Assembly (NCBI RefSeq): GCF_019303495.1
Contig: NZ_JAEVFI010000014.1
Span: 1 to 64,000, forward strand
Length of the DNA: 64,000 nucleotides
Source of the DNA: Streptomyces sp. JJ66
Lineage (GTDB): Bacteria; Actinomycetota; Actinomycetes; Streptomycetales; Streptomycetaceae
Reading direction: 5' to 3'
Of the stretch, positions 24,406-32,905 are shown piece after piece (position 1 is the stretch's first letter; each line of letters starts with the position of its first letter). Position numbers and translations under genes: made by a program. The notes under the pieces were generated by a model that was not told the DNA's origin, did no database searches, and was given only the letters and a program-made list of their open reading frames with translations.

Positions 24406-25395
24406 TCAGTTGTTGCTGTGCAGGGCCTCGTTCAGGCCGCCCCAGGAGCCGGAGCGCGGCAGGGCCTCGACCGCGCCGGAGGTCGAGTTGCGGCGGAACA
24501 GCAGGTTGTTCGCACCGGAGAGCTCAAGCGCCTTCACCACGTCGCCGTCCGGCAGCGTCACGCGCGTGCCCGCCGTGACGTAGAGACCGGCCTCGACGAT
24601 GCAGTCGTCACCCAGCGAGATGCCGATGCCTGCCTCCGCGCCGAGCAGGCAGCGCTCGCCGATGACGACGCGTTGCTTGCCGCCGCCGGAGAGCGTGCCC
24701 ATGATCGACGCGCCGCCGCCGATGTCGGAGCCGTCGCCCACGACGACCCCGGCGCTGATGCGGCCCTCGACCATCGACGTGCCGAGCGTGCCCGCGTTGA
24801 AGTTGACGAAGCCCTCGTGCATGACGGTCGTGCCCTCGGCCAGGTGCGCGCCGAGCCGGACCCGGTCCGCGTCACCGATGCGCACGCCCCCCGGCGCGAC
24901 GTAGTCGGTCATGCGCGGGAACTTGTCCACGCTGGTGACGTTCAGCTGGCGGCCCTCGGCGCGGGCGGCCAGGCGCACGTCCTCCAGCGTCTCGACGGGG
25001 ACGGGGCCCAGCGTCGTCCACGCCACGTTGGCCAGCAGGCCGAAGACGCCGTCGAGGTTTAGCCCGTGCGGCTGGACCAGGCGGTGGCTGAGCAGGTGCA
25101 GCCGCAGGTAGGCGTCGTGCGCGTCGGCGGGCTTGGCGTCCAGCGAGCCGATGGCCGTGCGGACGGCGATGACCTCCACGCCGCGCAGCGGGTCGGGGCC
25201 GAGTGCGCGCGGTGCGGACGCGCCCAGGAGTTCGGCGGCGCGCTCGGCGCTCAGCCGCTCGGTACCGGCCGGGCCGGGCTCGGCGGCCAGCTCGGGGCGG
25301 GGGAACCAGGTGTCCAGGACGGTGCCGTCAGCGGTGACGGTGGCGAGCCCGGCGGCGACGGCGCCGGTGGTGCGGGTGGTGGCTGCTTCGGTCAT
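24406..25395 (-). CDS. dapD: Tetrahydrodipicolinate N-succinyltransferase
   Basis: 329-aa actinobacterial-type DapD. It succinylates tetrahydrodipicolinate on the lysine/meso-DAP route, supplying peptidoglycan. The left-handed beta-helix hexapeptide region is at about residues 180-290 ([44 protein letters not shown] in spirit), with the family segment [18 protein letters not shown]. The N-terminal domain and substrate-binding region ([14 protein letters not shown]) are intact. Soluble and cytoplasmic. The SMR gene lies 83 bp upstream. Confidence 0.93.
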   Translation of the reverse strand: MTEAATTRTTGAVAAGLATVTADGTVLDTWFPRPELAAEPGPAGTERLSAERAAELLGASAPRALGPDPLRGVEVIAVRTAIGSLDAKPADAHDAYLRLHLLSHRLVQPHGLNLDGVFGLLANVAWTTLGPVPVETLEDVRLAARAEGRQLNVTSVDKFPRMTDYVAPGGVRIGDADRVRLGAHLAEGTTVMHEGFVNFNAGTLGTSMVEGRISAGVVVGDGSDIGGGASIMGTLSGGGKQRVVIGERCLLGAEAGIGISLGDDCIVEAGLYVTAGTRVTLPDGDVVKALELSGANNLLFRRNSTSGAVEALPRSGSWGGLNEALHSNN

Positions 25396-25478
25396 GCGGT
25401 CAACCTAACCGGCCCGCTCGCGCCGAAGCGAACCGGTCTCGCGAGGCGGTCGCACCCAACGCCGTCCCGGGGCCGTCT

Positions 25479-25802
25479 CTAGTGCGCCGCGCCGCCCAGG
25501 TTCAGGACCACCACGCCCGCGATCACCAGCACGATGCCCAGAATGCGGGCGAACGTGACCGGCTCATCGATGAACACCATGCCGATCGTGGCGATGGCGG
25601 CCGTGCCGACGCCGGACCAGATCGCGTAGGCGGTGCCGACGGACATCGTCTTCAGCGCCTGCGCGAGCAGGACGAAGGCGATGAGATAGCCGACCGCCGT
25701 ACCCAGCGTGGGCCACAGGCGGGTGAAGCCGTCGCTGTACTTCATCGAGGTCGTCGCGAGAACCTCCGCGAAGATCGCCGCGCCCAGCGTCAGGTACACC
25801 AT
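25479..25802 (-). CDS. Small multidrug resistance (SMR) family transporter
   Basis: 107 aa with four transmembrane helices, the normal size of EmrE/SugE-type proteins. The essential membrane glutamate is Glu13 in GAAIFAEVLATTSMKYSDGF, and the family helix GTAYAIWSGVGTAAIATIGM is present. It is expected to export cationic drugs or guanidinium-like compounds by proton antiport as a dimer. The WSGVGTA sequence fits the Qac/EmrE rather than the guanidinium exporter branch, but this is not certain. Confidence 0.88.
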   Translation of the reverse strand: MVYLTLGAAIFAEVLATTSMKYSDGFTRLWPTLGTAVGYLIAFVLLAQALKTMSVGTAYAIWSGVGTAAIATIGMVFIDEPVTFARILGIVLVIAGVVVLNLGGAAH

Positions 25803-25920
25803 GCGGACAGCCTATGCAGGCTGCTGTCAGCGGCCCGCAGCGGGCAGCGCAGACAGCGCAGGCAGCGCGCCAGGTCGGGAACCCGGCAGCGGGACGGGCG
25901 AGTTCCGCGCGTTCGGCGGG

Positions 25921-25970
25921 GCGCACGTCAGTGGGCTCCGGCAGGCGTGCCGGAGCCCACTGACGTGCGC
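25921..25970 (-). terminator. Very strong terminator of the suf operon
   Basis: Perfect 23-bp stem (25921-25943 with 25948-25970) around a GGCG loop, starting 15 nt downstream of the sufT stop. No T-run follows. The longest perfect stem in the window. Confidence 0.85.
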
Positions 25971-25985
25971 GGAGTGCGGAAGGGC

Positions 25986-26327
25986 TCAGACGTTGAAGCC
26001 CAGGGCGCGGAGCTGTTCGCGGCCGTCGTCGGTGATCTTGTCCGGGCCCCACGGCGGCATCCAGACCCAGTTGATCTTGAGTTCCCGGACGATGCCCTCG
26101 GTCGCGGACTTCGCCTGGTCCTCGATGACGTCGGTCAGCGGGCAGGCGGCCGAGGTGAGCGTCATGTCCACCGTCGCGGTGTTGTCGTCATCGACGTGGA
26201 CACCGTAAACGAGGCCGAGGTTGACGACGTCGATGCCCAGTTCCGGGTCCACGACGTCCATCATCGCCTCGCGGACCTCTTCCTCACTGGCGGGCGTGCC
26301 CGGGGTGGCTTCGGTCGTCTCAGTCAT
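25986..26327 (-). CDS. sufT: SufT/PaaD-like iron-sulfur cluster assembly factor
   Basis: 113-aa DUF59 (MIP18) protein that helps maturation or delivery of Fe-S clusters. Seen: EEEVREAMMDVVDPELGIDVVNLGLVYGV, the signature DPE...D(I/V)VNLGLV, the conserved cysteine in TSAACPLTDVIEDQ, and WVWMPPWGPDKITDDGREQLRALGF. ATG 26327 overlaps the sufU stop in ATGA. Last gene of the operon. Confidence 0.9.
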   Translation of the reverse strand: MTETTEATPGTPASEEEVREAMMDVVDPELGIDVVNLGLVYGVHVDDDNTATVDMTLTSAACPLTDVIEDQAKSATEGIVRELKINWVWMPPWGPDKITDDGREQLRALGFNV

Positions 26328-26791
26328 GCGGTCTTCTCCTTCGCGGGGGCGTCGCCCAGCGCCTGGGCCGTCGCGTCCTTCCAGGCCATCCAGCTCAGCA
26401 GGGCGCACTTCACCCGGGCCGGGTACTTGGAGACACCGGCGAAGGCGACGGCGTCCTCCAGCACGTCCTCCATGGCGTCGTCCGGGGTGATCTGGCCCTT
26501 GGACTGCATCAGCTCCAGGAACGTCTCCTGGACGCGGCGTGCCTCGGCCAGCTCCTTGCCCACCAGCAGCTCGTTCAGCACCGACGCGCTGGCCTGGCTG
26601 ATGGAGCAGCCCTGGCCCTCGTAGCTGACGTCGGCGATCTTCTCGCCCTCGTAGCGCACCCGGAGCGTGATCTCGTCCCCGCAGGTCGGGTTGACGTGGT
26701 GCACCTCGGCGTCGCCCTCGCGCAGCCCGCGCCCGTGCGGGTTCTTGTAGTGGTCCAGGATCACGTCCTGGTACATGGAGTCCAGCTTCAC
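26324..26791 (-). CDS. sufU: SufU iron-sulfur scaffold / zinc-dependent sulfurtransferase
   Basis: 155 aa of the NifU-N/SufU type. The three metal-binding cysteines are seen in NPTCGDEITL, GQGCSISQASASVL and VKCALLSWMAW, with the aspartate of CGD. In Gram-positives SufU accepts persulfide sulfur from SufS. GTG start, 14 bp after the sufS stop. Confidence 0.93.
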   Translation of the reverse strand: MKLDSMYQDVILDHYKNPHGRGLREGDAEVHHVNPTCGDEITLRVRYEGEKIADVSYEGQGCSISQASASVLNELLVGKELAEARRVQETFLELMQSKGQITPDDAMEDVLEDAVAFAGVSKYPARVKCALLSWMAWKDATAQALGDAPAKEKTA

Positions 26792-26805
26792 GTGTCAGGC
26801 CATCC

Positions 26806-28089
26806 TCATCCGAAGAAGTTCCGTACGTACTCCAGCCCCTCGACCAGGGCGTCCACCTCGGCCGGTGTGGAGTACAGATAGAACGACGCTCGCGTGGTCG
26901 CGGGAATTCCGTAGCGCAGGCAGACGGGACGGGCACAGTGGTGCCCCACCCGCACGGCGATGCCCTGTTCGTCGAGGACCTGGCCCACGTCGTGCGGGTG
27001 GATGTCGCCGAGGACGAACGAGATCGCCGCACCCCGGTCCTCAGCCGTGGTGGGGCCGATGATCCGCAGGTCCGGCACCTCGCGCAGCCGCTCGACGGCG
27101 TAGCCGGTCAGGGCGTGCTCGTGGGCGGCGATGCGGTCCATGCCGACGGAGGACAGGTAGTCCACCGCCGCGCCCAGGCCCACGGCCTGCGCGATCGGCG
27201 GGGTGCCCGCCTCGAACTTGTGCGGCGCCGGGGCATAGGTGGAGGAGTGCATCGAGACGGTCTCGATCATCTCGCCGCCGCCGAGGAAGGGCGGCAGGTC
27301 CTCCAGCAGCTCCTGACGGCCCCACAGCACGCCGATGCCGGTCGGACCGCACATCTTGTGCCCGGTGAAGGCGACGAAGTCGGCCTGGAGCGCCTGCACG
27401 TCCAGCACCATGTGCGGCGCGGCCTGGGAGGCGTCAACGACGACGAGCGCCCCGACCTCCTGCGCGCGGCGCACGATCTCCTCCACCGGGTTGACCGTGC
27501 CCATGATGTTGGACACCAGGGTGAAGGAGACGACCTTGGTCTTCTCCGTGATGACCTGGTCGATGGCCGACAGGTCCAGGCGGCCGTCGTCGGTCAGGCC
27601 GAACCACTTCAGCTTCGCGCCTGTGCGCTGCGCGAGCAGCTGCCACGGCACGATGTTGGAGTGGTGCTCCATCTCGGTGATGACGACCTCGGTGTCGCTG
27701 TCCACGCGGTAGGGCTCGTCCGCCCAGCCGAGCATGTTGGCGACCAGGTTGAGGGACTCCGAGGCGTTCTTGGTGAAGATCACCTCGTCCCGGCTGGGGG
27801 CGTTGACGAACGCCGCCACCTTGTCCCGCGCGCCCTCGTACAGGGCCGTGGCCTCCTCGGCCAGGACATGCACCCCACGGTGGACATTGGCGTTGTGCTG
27901 CTCGTAGTAGCCGCTGAGCGCGTCGAGTACCTGACGCGGCTTCTGCGAGGTCGCCGCGTTGTCCAGGTACACGACCCGCTTCCCGTCGTGGACCAGGCGG
28001 TCCAGGATCGGGAAGTCCTTGCGGATCGCCTCGGTGTCGAGGAGGCCGGGAAGCCCGTGGCCCGGGATCTCACGGCGAGAGGAAGTCAC
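26806..28089 (-). CDS. sufS: Cysteine desulfurase SufS
   Basis: 427-aa group II cysteine desulfurase, which takes sulfur from cysteine and passes it to SufU. Seen: VYLDNAATSQKP near the N-terminus, ASQAAPHMVLDVQALQADFVAFTGHKMCGPTGIGVLWG with the PLP lysine, and the active-site cysteine in VRVGHHCARPVCLRYG. GTG start with a 4-bp overlap with the sufC stop. Confidence 0.95.
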   Translation of the reverse strand: MTSSRREIPGHGLPGLLDTEAIRKDFPILDRLVHDGKRVVYLDNAATSQKPRQVLDALSGYYEQHNANVHRGVHVLAEEATALYEGARDKVAAFVNAPSRDEVIFTKNASESLNLVANMLGWADEPYRVDSDTEVVITEMEHHSNIVPWQLLAQRTGAKLKWFGLTDDGRLDLSAIDQVITEKTKVVSFTLVSNIMGTVNPVEEIVRRAQEVGALVVVDASQAAPHMVLDVQALQADFVAFTGHKMCGPTGIGVLWGRQELLEDLPPFLGGGEMIETVSMHSSTYAPAPHKFEAGTPPIAQAVGLGAAVDYLSSVGMDRIAAHEHALTGYAVERLREVPDLRIIGPTTAEDRGAAISFVLGDIHPHDVGQVLDEQGIAVRVGHHCARPVCLRYGIPATTRASFYLYSTPAEVDALVEGLEYVRNFFG

Positions 28090-28850
28090 GCGGTCGTGCC
28101 CCCCTTCACGTACTGCTCGTAGCCCTCGGCCTCCAGCTTGTCGGCCAGCTCGGGGCCGCCGGACTCCACGATGCGGCCCTTGGCGAAGACGTGCACGTGG
28201 TCGGGCTTGATGTAGCGCAGGATGCGCGTGTAGTGGGTGATCAGCAGGGTGCCGACCTCACCGGACTCGCGCACCCGGTTCACGCCCTCGGACACCACGC
28301 GCAGAGCGTCCACGTCCAGACCGGAGTCGGTCTCGTCCAGGATCGCCATCTTCGGCTTCAGCAGCTCCAGCTGCAGGATCTCGTGGCGCTTCTTCTCACC
28401 GCCGGAGAAGCCCTCGTTGACGTTGCGCTCGGCGAAGGCCGGGTCGATGGCCAGCCGCTCCATGGCCTCCTTGACCTCCTTCACCCAGGTGCGCAGCTTG
28501 GGGGCCTCACCGCGCACGGCGGTGGCGGCGGTGCGCAGGAAGTTGGAGACGGAGACGCCGGGCACCTCGACCGGGTACTGCATGGCGAGGAAGACGCCCG
28601 CGCGGGCGCGCTCGTCCACGGACATCTCCAGCACGTCCTCACCGTCGAGGGTGACGGTGCCGGAGGTGATCGTGTACTTGGGGTGGCCCGCCAGCGAGTA
28701 GGCGAGCGTGGACTTGCCGGAGCCGTTGGGGCCCATGATGGCGTGCGTCTCGCCCTGCTTCACGGTCAGATCGACACCGCGCAGAATCTCGGTGGGGCCG
28801 CTGTCGGTCTCGGCGGAGACGTGCAGGTCGTGGATCTCAAGGGTGGCCAT
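28086..28850 (-). CDS. sufC: SufC ATPase of the SufBCD scaffold
   Basis: 254-aa ABC-type ATPase that powers SufB2D2-dependent cluster assembly. Walker A GPNGSGKST, signature FSGGEKKRHEILQ, and Walker B MAILDETDSGLDVDAL are all present, the last being the SufC-specific form. It is not a membrane transporter. It begins 6 bp after the ferredoxin stop. Confidence 0.96.
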   Translation of the reverse strand: MATLEIHDLHVSAETDSGPTEILRGVDLTVKQGETHAIMGPNGSGKSTLAYSLAGHPKYTITSGTVTLDGEDVLEMSVDERARAGVFLAMQYPVEVPGVSVSNFLRTAATAVRGEAPKLRTWVKEVKEAMERLAIDPAFAERNVNEGFSGGEKKRHEILQLELLKPKMAILDETDSGLDVDALRVVSEGVNRVRESGEVGTLLITHYTRILRYIKPDHVHVFAKGRIVESGGPELADKLEAEGYEQYVKGGTTA

Positions 28851-28856
28851 GGGGCT

Positions 28857-29189
28857 TCAGGACTCCTGGGTGACGGAGACGAGCACGGCCGCGTCCGGGC
28901 CGTCTCCTTCGATCTTTACGGGGTACACGGGGACGGGCCGGGTTGCGGGCAGGCCCGAGGGCTTTCCGGTGCGCAGGTCGAAGCTGGAGCCGTGCAGCCA
29001 GCACTCGATGGCGCAGTCCTCCACCTCGCCTTCGGAGAGCGAGACGTTGGCGTGGGAGCAGATGTCGTTGATGGCGAACACCTCGCCCTCGGTGCGCACC
29101 AGCGAGATCGGCGTGCCATCGATTTCCACCCGCTTGGGGGTGTCGTCTTCCAGCTCGCCGAGGCTCGCGACCTTCACGTAGGCGCTCAT
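28857..29189 (-). CDS. Rieske-type [2Fe-2S] ferredoxin of the Suf operon
   Basis: 110-aa Rieske domain protein of the NirD/dioxygenase-ferredoxin type. The cluster ligands are in DICSHANVSL (Cys, His) and ECWLHGSSFD (Cys, His), spaced as in Rieske ferredoxins. Placed between sufD and sufC and overlapping the sufD stop by 4 bp. It probably supplies electrons or acts as a target of the assembly machinery; no direct evidence. Confidence 0.92.
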   Translation of the reverse strand: MSAYVKVASLGELEDDTPKRVEIDGTPISLVRTEGEVFAINDICSHANVSLSEGEVEDCAIECWLHGSSFDLRTGKPSGLPATRPVPVYPVKIEGDGPDAAVLVSVTQES

Positions 29190-30370
29190 GCGACGGACGC
29201 TTCCAGCTCGTCGTCGATCTTGGCGAGCAGCCGCTCCTGGACGTCGGGCAGGCCGATCTGCTGGACCAGCTCGGCGAAGAAGCCGCGCACGACCAGACGG
29301 CGGGCCTCGTCGGCGGGGATACCGCGCGCCATGAGGTAGAACAGCTGCTCGTCCTCGAAGCGCCCGGTGGCCGAAGCGTGCCCGGCGCCGGCGATCTCGC
29401 CCGTCTCGATCTCCAGGTTCGGCACCGAGTCAACGCGGGCGCCGTCGGTGAGGACGAGATTGCGGTTCAGCTCGTAGGTGTCGGTGCCCTCGGCGTTCTT
29501 GCGGATCAGCACGTCGCCGATCCACACCGCGTGCGCGTCCTGGCCCTGGAGCGCGCCCTTGTAGGCCACGTTGCTCCGGCAGTTCGGGGCGTCGTGGTCC
29601 ACGAAGAGGCGGTGCTCCTGGTGCTGCCCGTTGTCGGTGAAGTACAGGCCGTACAGCTCCGCCTCTCCGCCGGGGCCCGCGTAGGTGACGCGCGGGTGCA
29701 GGCGCACGACGTCACCGCCGAAGGTGACGACGACGGACTTGAACGTGGCGTCCCGCCCGACCAGCGCGTTGTGCTGGGAGCAGTGCACGGCGGTGTCGGC
29801 CCAGTCCTGCACGGAGACGACCGTCAGCTTGGCGTTGTCGCCGAGCACGAACTCCACGTTGGCGGCGCGCACCGCGTCACCGGTGTGGTCCAGGACGAGG
29901 ACGGCCTCGGCGAAGGCGCCCAGCTCGAAGACGGTGTGCCCGTAGGACACGCCGCCCTCGCCGTGCAGGCCGACGCGGATCGGCTCGTTCAGCACCGCTT
30001 CCTTGGGCACGGTGACCACGGTGGCCTGCTCGAAGGCGCTGTAGGCCTGGGCGGCCACCCGGTCCACCGGCTGTCCGGCGCGGCCGAGCCGGGCGTCGTC
30101 CCGGCCGACGGTCTCGACGGTGACGCCCTCGGGCGCGGAGATCTCCGCCTTGAGCCCGCCGGACGCCTCCGCGCTGCCGTCGTGCAGGCCGCGCAGCCGC
30201 TCCAGCGGGGTGAAGCGCCACTCCTCCTCACGGCCGTGCGGCACCGGGAAGTCCGCCACGTCGAAGGACGGCGGGGCGCTCATCCGGGTGGCGACGGTGG
30301 ACTCGGCGGCCACCGCGATGGCGCCGGAGGCGGTGGAACCCGCCGGAATCGTCTGCTGAGCCTGGGCCAT
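29186..30370 (-). CDS. sufD: SufD component of the SufBCD complex
   Basis: 394-aa SufD, the catalytically inert partner of SufB in the scaffold. Seen: the N-terminal helix FPVPHGREEEWRFTPL and the beta-helix with LYFTDNGQHQEHRLFVDHDAPNCRSNVAYKGAL (conserved His and Cys region), then ASATGRFEDEQLFYLMARGIP shared with SufB. 69 bp after the sufB stop. Confidence 0.94.
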   Translation of the reverse strand: MAQAQQTIPAGSTASGAIAVAAESTVATRMSAPPSFDVADFPVPHGREEEWRFTPLERLRGLHDGSAEASGGLKAEISAPEGVTVETVGRDDARLGRAGQPVDRVAAQAYSAFEQATVVTVPKEAVLNEPIRVGLHGEGGVSYGHTVFELGAFAEAVLVLDHTGDAVRAANVEFVLGDNAKLTVVSVQDWADTAVHCSQHNALVGRDATFKSVVVTFGGDVVRLHPRVTYAGPGGEAELYGLYFTDNGQHQEHRLFVDHDAPNCRSNVAYKGALQGQDAHAVWIGDVLIRKNAEGTDTYELNRNLVLTDGARVDSVPNLEIETGEIAGAGHASATGRFEDEQLFYLMARGIPADEARRLVVRGFFAELVQQIGLPDVQERLLAKIDDELEASVA

Positions 30371-30439
30371 GGCTGTTCGTACTGCTCTCTTTCTCGGTTC
30401 AGGACGCTGTGCGCTCGCGAGGGTGGGGCCGGGTCGGCG

Positions 30440-31861
30440 TCAGCCGACCGCGCCCTCCATCTGCAGCTCGATCAGCCGGTTGAGCTCCAGGGCGTACTCC
30501 ATGGGCAGCTCCTTGGCGATCGGCTCGACGAAGCCGCGCACGATCATCGCCATGGCCTCGTCCTCGGCCATGCCCCGGCTCATCAGGTAGAAGAGCTGGT
30601 CGTCGCTGACCTTGGAGACGGTGGCCTCGTGGCCCATCGTCACGTCGTCCTCGCGGACATCGACGTAGGGGTAGGTGTCGGAGCGCGAGATGGTGTCCAC
30701 CAGGAGCGCGTCGCACAGCACGTTGGACTTGGAGTTCTCCGCGCCCTCGGCGATCTCGATCAGACCCCGGTAGGAGGTGCGGCCACCGCCCCGGGCCACC
30801 GACTTGGAGACGATGTTGGAGGAGGTGTTCGGCGCCATGTGCACCATCTTGGCGCCCGCGTCCTGGTGCTGGCCCTCACCGGCGAAGGCGACCGAGAGCG
30901 TCTCGCCCTTGGCGTGCTCGCCCATCAGGTAGACGGCCGGGTACTTCATCGTCACCTTGGAGCCGAGGTTGCCGTCTACCCATTCCATGGTCGCGCCCTC
31001 GTAGGCCACGGCGCGCTTGGTGACCAGGTTGTAGACGTTGTTCGACCAGTTCTGGATCGTCGTGTAGCGGCAGCGCCCGCCCTTCTTGACGATGATCTCC
31101 ACGACCGCCGAGTGCAGCGAGTCGGAGTTGTAGATCGGCGCGGTGCAGCCCTCGACGTAGTGCACGTAGGCGTTCTCATCGACGATGATCAGCGTCCGCT
31201 CGAACTGGCCCATGTTCTCGGTGTTGATCCGGAAGTAGGCCTGGAGCGGGATGTCCACGTGCACGCCCGGCGGCACGTAGATGAAGGAGCCGCCGGACCA
31301 CACGGCGGTGTTCAGCGCGGCGAACTTGTTGTCACCGGCCGGGATGACCGTGCCGAAGTGCTCCTGGAAGATCTCCGGGTGCTCGCGCAGCGCGGTGTCG
31401 GTGTCCAGGAACAGCACGCCCTGGCTCTCCAGGTCCTCACGGATCTGGTGGTAGACGACCTCCGACTCGTACTGGGCGGCGACACCGGCGACCAGACGCT
31501 GCTTCTCGGCCTCCGGGATGCCCAGGCGGTCGTAGGTGTTCTTGATGTCCTCCGGCAGGTCCTCCCAGGACTGGGCCTGCTTCTCGGTGGAGCGCACGAA
31601 GTACTTGATGTTGTCGAAGTCGATGCCGCTCAGGTCCGAGCCCCAGTTCGGCATGGGCTTCTTCTCGAAGAGCTTGTGCCCCTTCAGGCGGAGCTTCAGC
31701 ATCCACTCGGGCTCGGACTTCTTGCCGGAGATGTCGCGGACGACCTCCTCGGAGAGTCCGCGCTTGGCCGAGGCACCGGCCGTGTCGGGGTCGGCCCAGC
31801 CGTACTCGTAGTTGCCCAGGCCCTCCAGCTCGGGGTGGGCGGTCTCCGTGGGGAGCGTCAT
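30440..31861 (-). CDS. sufB: SufB scaffold protein
   Basis: 473 aa, the catalytic scaffold on which Fe-S clusters are built. Seen: YKYGW-like [59 protein letters not shown] with the conserved Cys, and [29 protein letters not shown] 31861 overlaps the sufR stop (ATGA), and the protein starts [15 protein letters not shown]; the longer frame upstream is the sufR coding region. Confidence 0.95.
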   Translation of the reverse strand: MTLPTETAHPELEGLGNYEYGWADPDTAGASAKRGLSEEVVRDISGKKSEPEWMLKLRLKGHKLFEKKPMPNWGSDLSGIDFDNIKYFVRSTEKQAQSWEDLPEDIKNTYDRLGIPEAEKQRLVAGVAAQYESEVVYHQIREDLESQGVLFLDTDTALREHPEIFQEHFGTVIPAGDNKFAALNTAVWSGGSFIYVPPGVHVDIPLQAYFRINTENMGQFERTLIIVDENAYVHYVEGCTAPIYNSDSLHSAVVEIIVKKGGRCRYTTIQNWSNNVYNLVTKRAVAYEGATMEWVDGNLGSKVTMKYPAVYLMGEHAKGETLSVAFAGEGQHQDAGAKMVHMAPNTSSNIVSKSVARGGGRTSYRGLIEIAEGAENSKSNVLCDALLVDTISRSDTYPYVDVREDDVTMGHEATVSKVSDDQLFYLMSRGMAEDEAMAMIVRGFVEPIAKELPMEYALELNRLIELQMEGAVG

Positions 31862-32748
31862 GCGGGGTTCCTCCCGGCGGTGCTTGCAGAAGCTGTTGGC
31901 GATGCGTGTGCGGTGGCGGTGTTGTCGGCGTGGGCGGCGTGGTCGGCGCGGGCGGCGTGCTCGGCGTTGCCGAGGTGGCCTGGGTGGCCGGTGTGGTCGG
32001 CGTCTTCCCCGGCGCCTGGGGGTGCCTTCGGGACGAAGGTGGTGCACACCCCGTCGCCATGGGCGAGGGTGGCCAGACGCTGGACGTGGGTGCCGAGCAG
32101 GCGGGAGAAGACCTCCGTCTCCGCCTCGCACAGCTGCGGGAACCGCTCGGCGGCGTGCGCCACCGGGCAGTGGTGCTGGCAGAGCTGCTCACCGGGGGAC
32201 GCGGGCGCGCTGCGTGCGGTAGCAGCGTACCCGTCCTCGGAGAGCGCTTCGGCCAGGACGCGGGTGCGGTCCCGGGGCGCGGCCTGTGCCAGCCGCTCGC
32301 GGTACCGCTCCGTCTGGGCGGCGACCCGGGCGCGGGCGAAGGCGGCCACGGCCTCCTGGCCCCGCGCCCCGCCGCCGGCGGCCTGCGCGATCCAGCGCAG
32401 GGCATCGACGGCGAGCTCGTCATACGCCTGGTCGAACGCGTCCCGGCCGGAGCCGGTGAGGGCGAACACCTTGGCGGGACGGCCGCGGCCCCGGTGCCCG
32501 TAGACCCGCTGGGCGCGGGCTTCCACCATGCCGTCGGCCACCAGGGCGTCCAGGTGACGGCGCACGGCCGCCTGGGTCAGCGCCAGCCGCTCGGCCAGCT
32601 CGGCCGCGGTGGACGGGCCGTGGTCGAGGATGGAGCGGGCCACGCGGTTACGGGTGCCGTGCTGCTCGTCCACAGCGGCGTGCGCACCCGAAGCCGCGGG
32701 GGGCACTGTGGCCTCCCGCGTCGTGTGTGCGGCTCCCGTGTTTTTCAC
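31858..32748 (-). CDS. sufR: SufR iron-sulfur-sensing repressor with His-rich tail
   Basis: 296 aa from GTG 32748. A winged helix-turn-helix (about 45-115: [32 protein letters not shown], then [11 protein letters not shown]) is followed by a sensory region with CQHHC-x12-C in [21 protein letters not shown] and a fourth Cys in DGVCTTFVP, likely [4Fe-4S] ligands. The last roughly 50 residues are an unusual His/Ala/Asp/Thr-rich tail ([19 protein letters not shown]). In streptomycetes and cyanobacteria SufR represses the suf operon and is relieved when its cluster is lost. A matching operator covers its own start. Confidence 0.9.
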   Translation of the reverse strand: MKNTGAAHTTREATVPPAASGAHAAVDEQHGTRNRVARSILDHGPSTAAELAERLALTQAAVRRHLDALVADGMVEARAQRVYGHRGRGRPAKVFALTGSGRDAFDQAYDELAVDALRWIAQAAGGGARGQEAVAAFARARVAAQTERYRERLAQAAPRDRTRVLAEALSEDGYAATARSAPASPGEQLCQHHCPVAHAAERFPQLCEAETEVFSRLLGTHVQRLATLAHGDGVCTTFVPKAPPGAGEDADHTGHPGHLGNAEHAARADHAAHADNTATAHASPTASASTAGRNPA

Positions 32749-32761
32749 AACGTCATTGTTG
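32748..32761 (-). promoter_or_regulatory. SufR operator CAAC-N6-GTTG
   Basis: Exact inverted repeat CAAC-GTCATT-GTTG, the motif I recall for SufR binding in cyanobacteria and Streptomyces avermitilis. Its edge touches the first base of the sufR GTG, and it covers the putative -10 box. Confidence 0.8.
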
Positions 32762-32784
32762 CGTAATTCCGCGCAAGCGGGCAA
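32755..32784 (-). promoter_or_regulatory. Putative sufR promoter, leaderless arrangement
   Basis: On the - strand TTGCCC (32784-32779), 18 bp and AACAAT (32760-32755) lie 31-36 and 7-12 nt before the GTG. This would start transcription at or beside the start codon, so the sufR message may be leaderless. No Shine-Dalgarno sequence is seen, which fits. Confidence 0.5.
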
Positions 32785-32816
32785 GCGGCGGCTGTGACCT
32801 GCGCGAATGGGGTGCA

Positions 32817-32835
32817 TCACGTAAGGCGTACCTAA
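32817..32835. promoter_or_regulatory. Imperfect iron-box-like site
   Basis: On the - strand TTAGGTACGCCTTACGTGA matches 13 of 19 positions of the DmdR/IdeR iron box TTAGGTTAGGCTAACCTAA, counted by eye. It lies between sufR and the divergent ABC transporter gene, 70 bp from each start. Weak evidence. Confidence 0.3.
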
Positions 32836-32905
32836 CTTCTGGGGCGCCCGGCCGAAGGCTGGGGTGGGACCGGGGGCCGCCCGCCGCGTGCCTAGACTCG
32901 GCCGT

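Noticed and set aside
29378..32503. A 3.1-kb open frame on the + strand opposite sufD/sufB
   Set aside because: Mirror frame of the well-identified suf genes; no domain and no start context.
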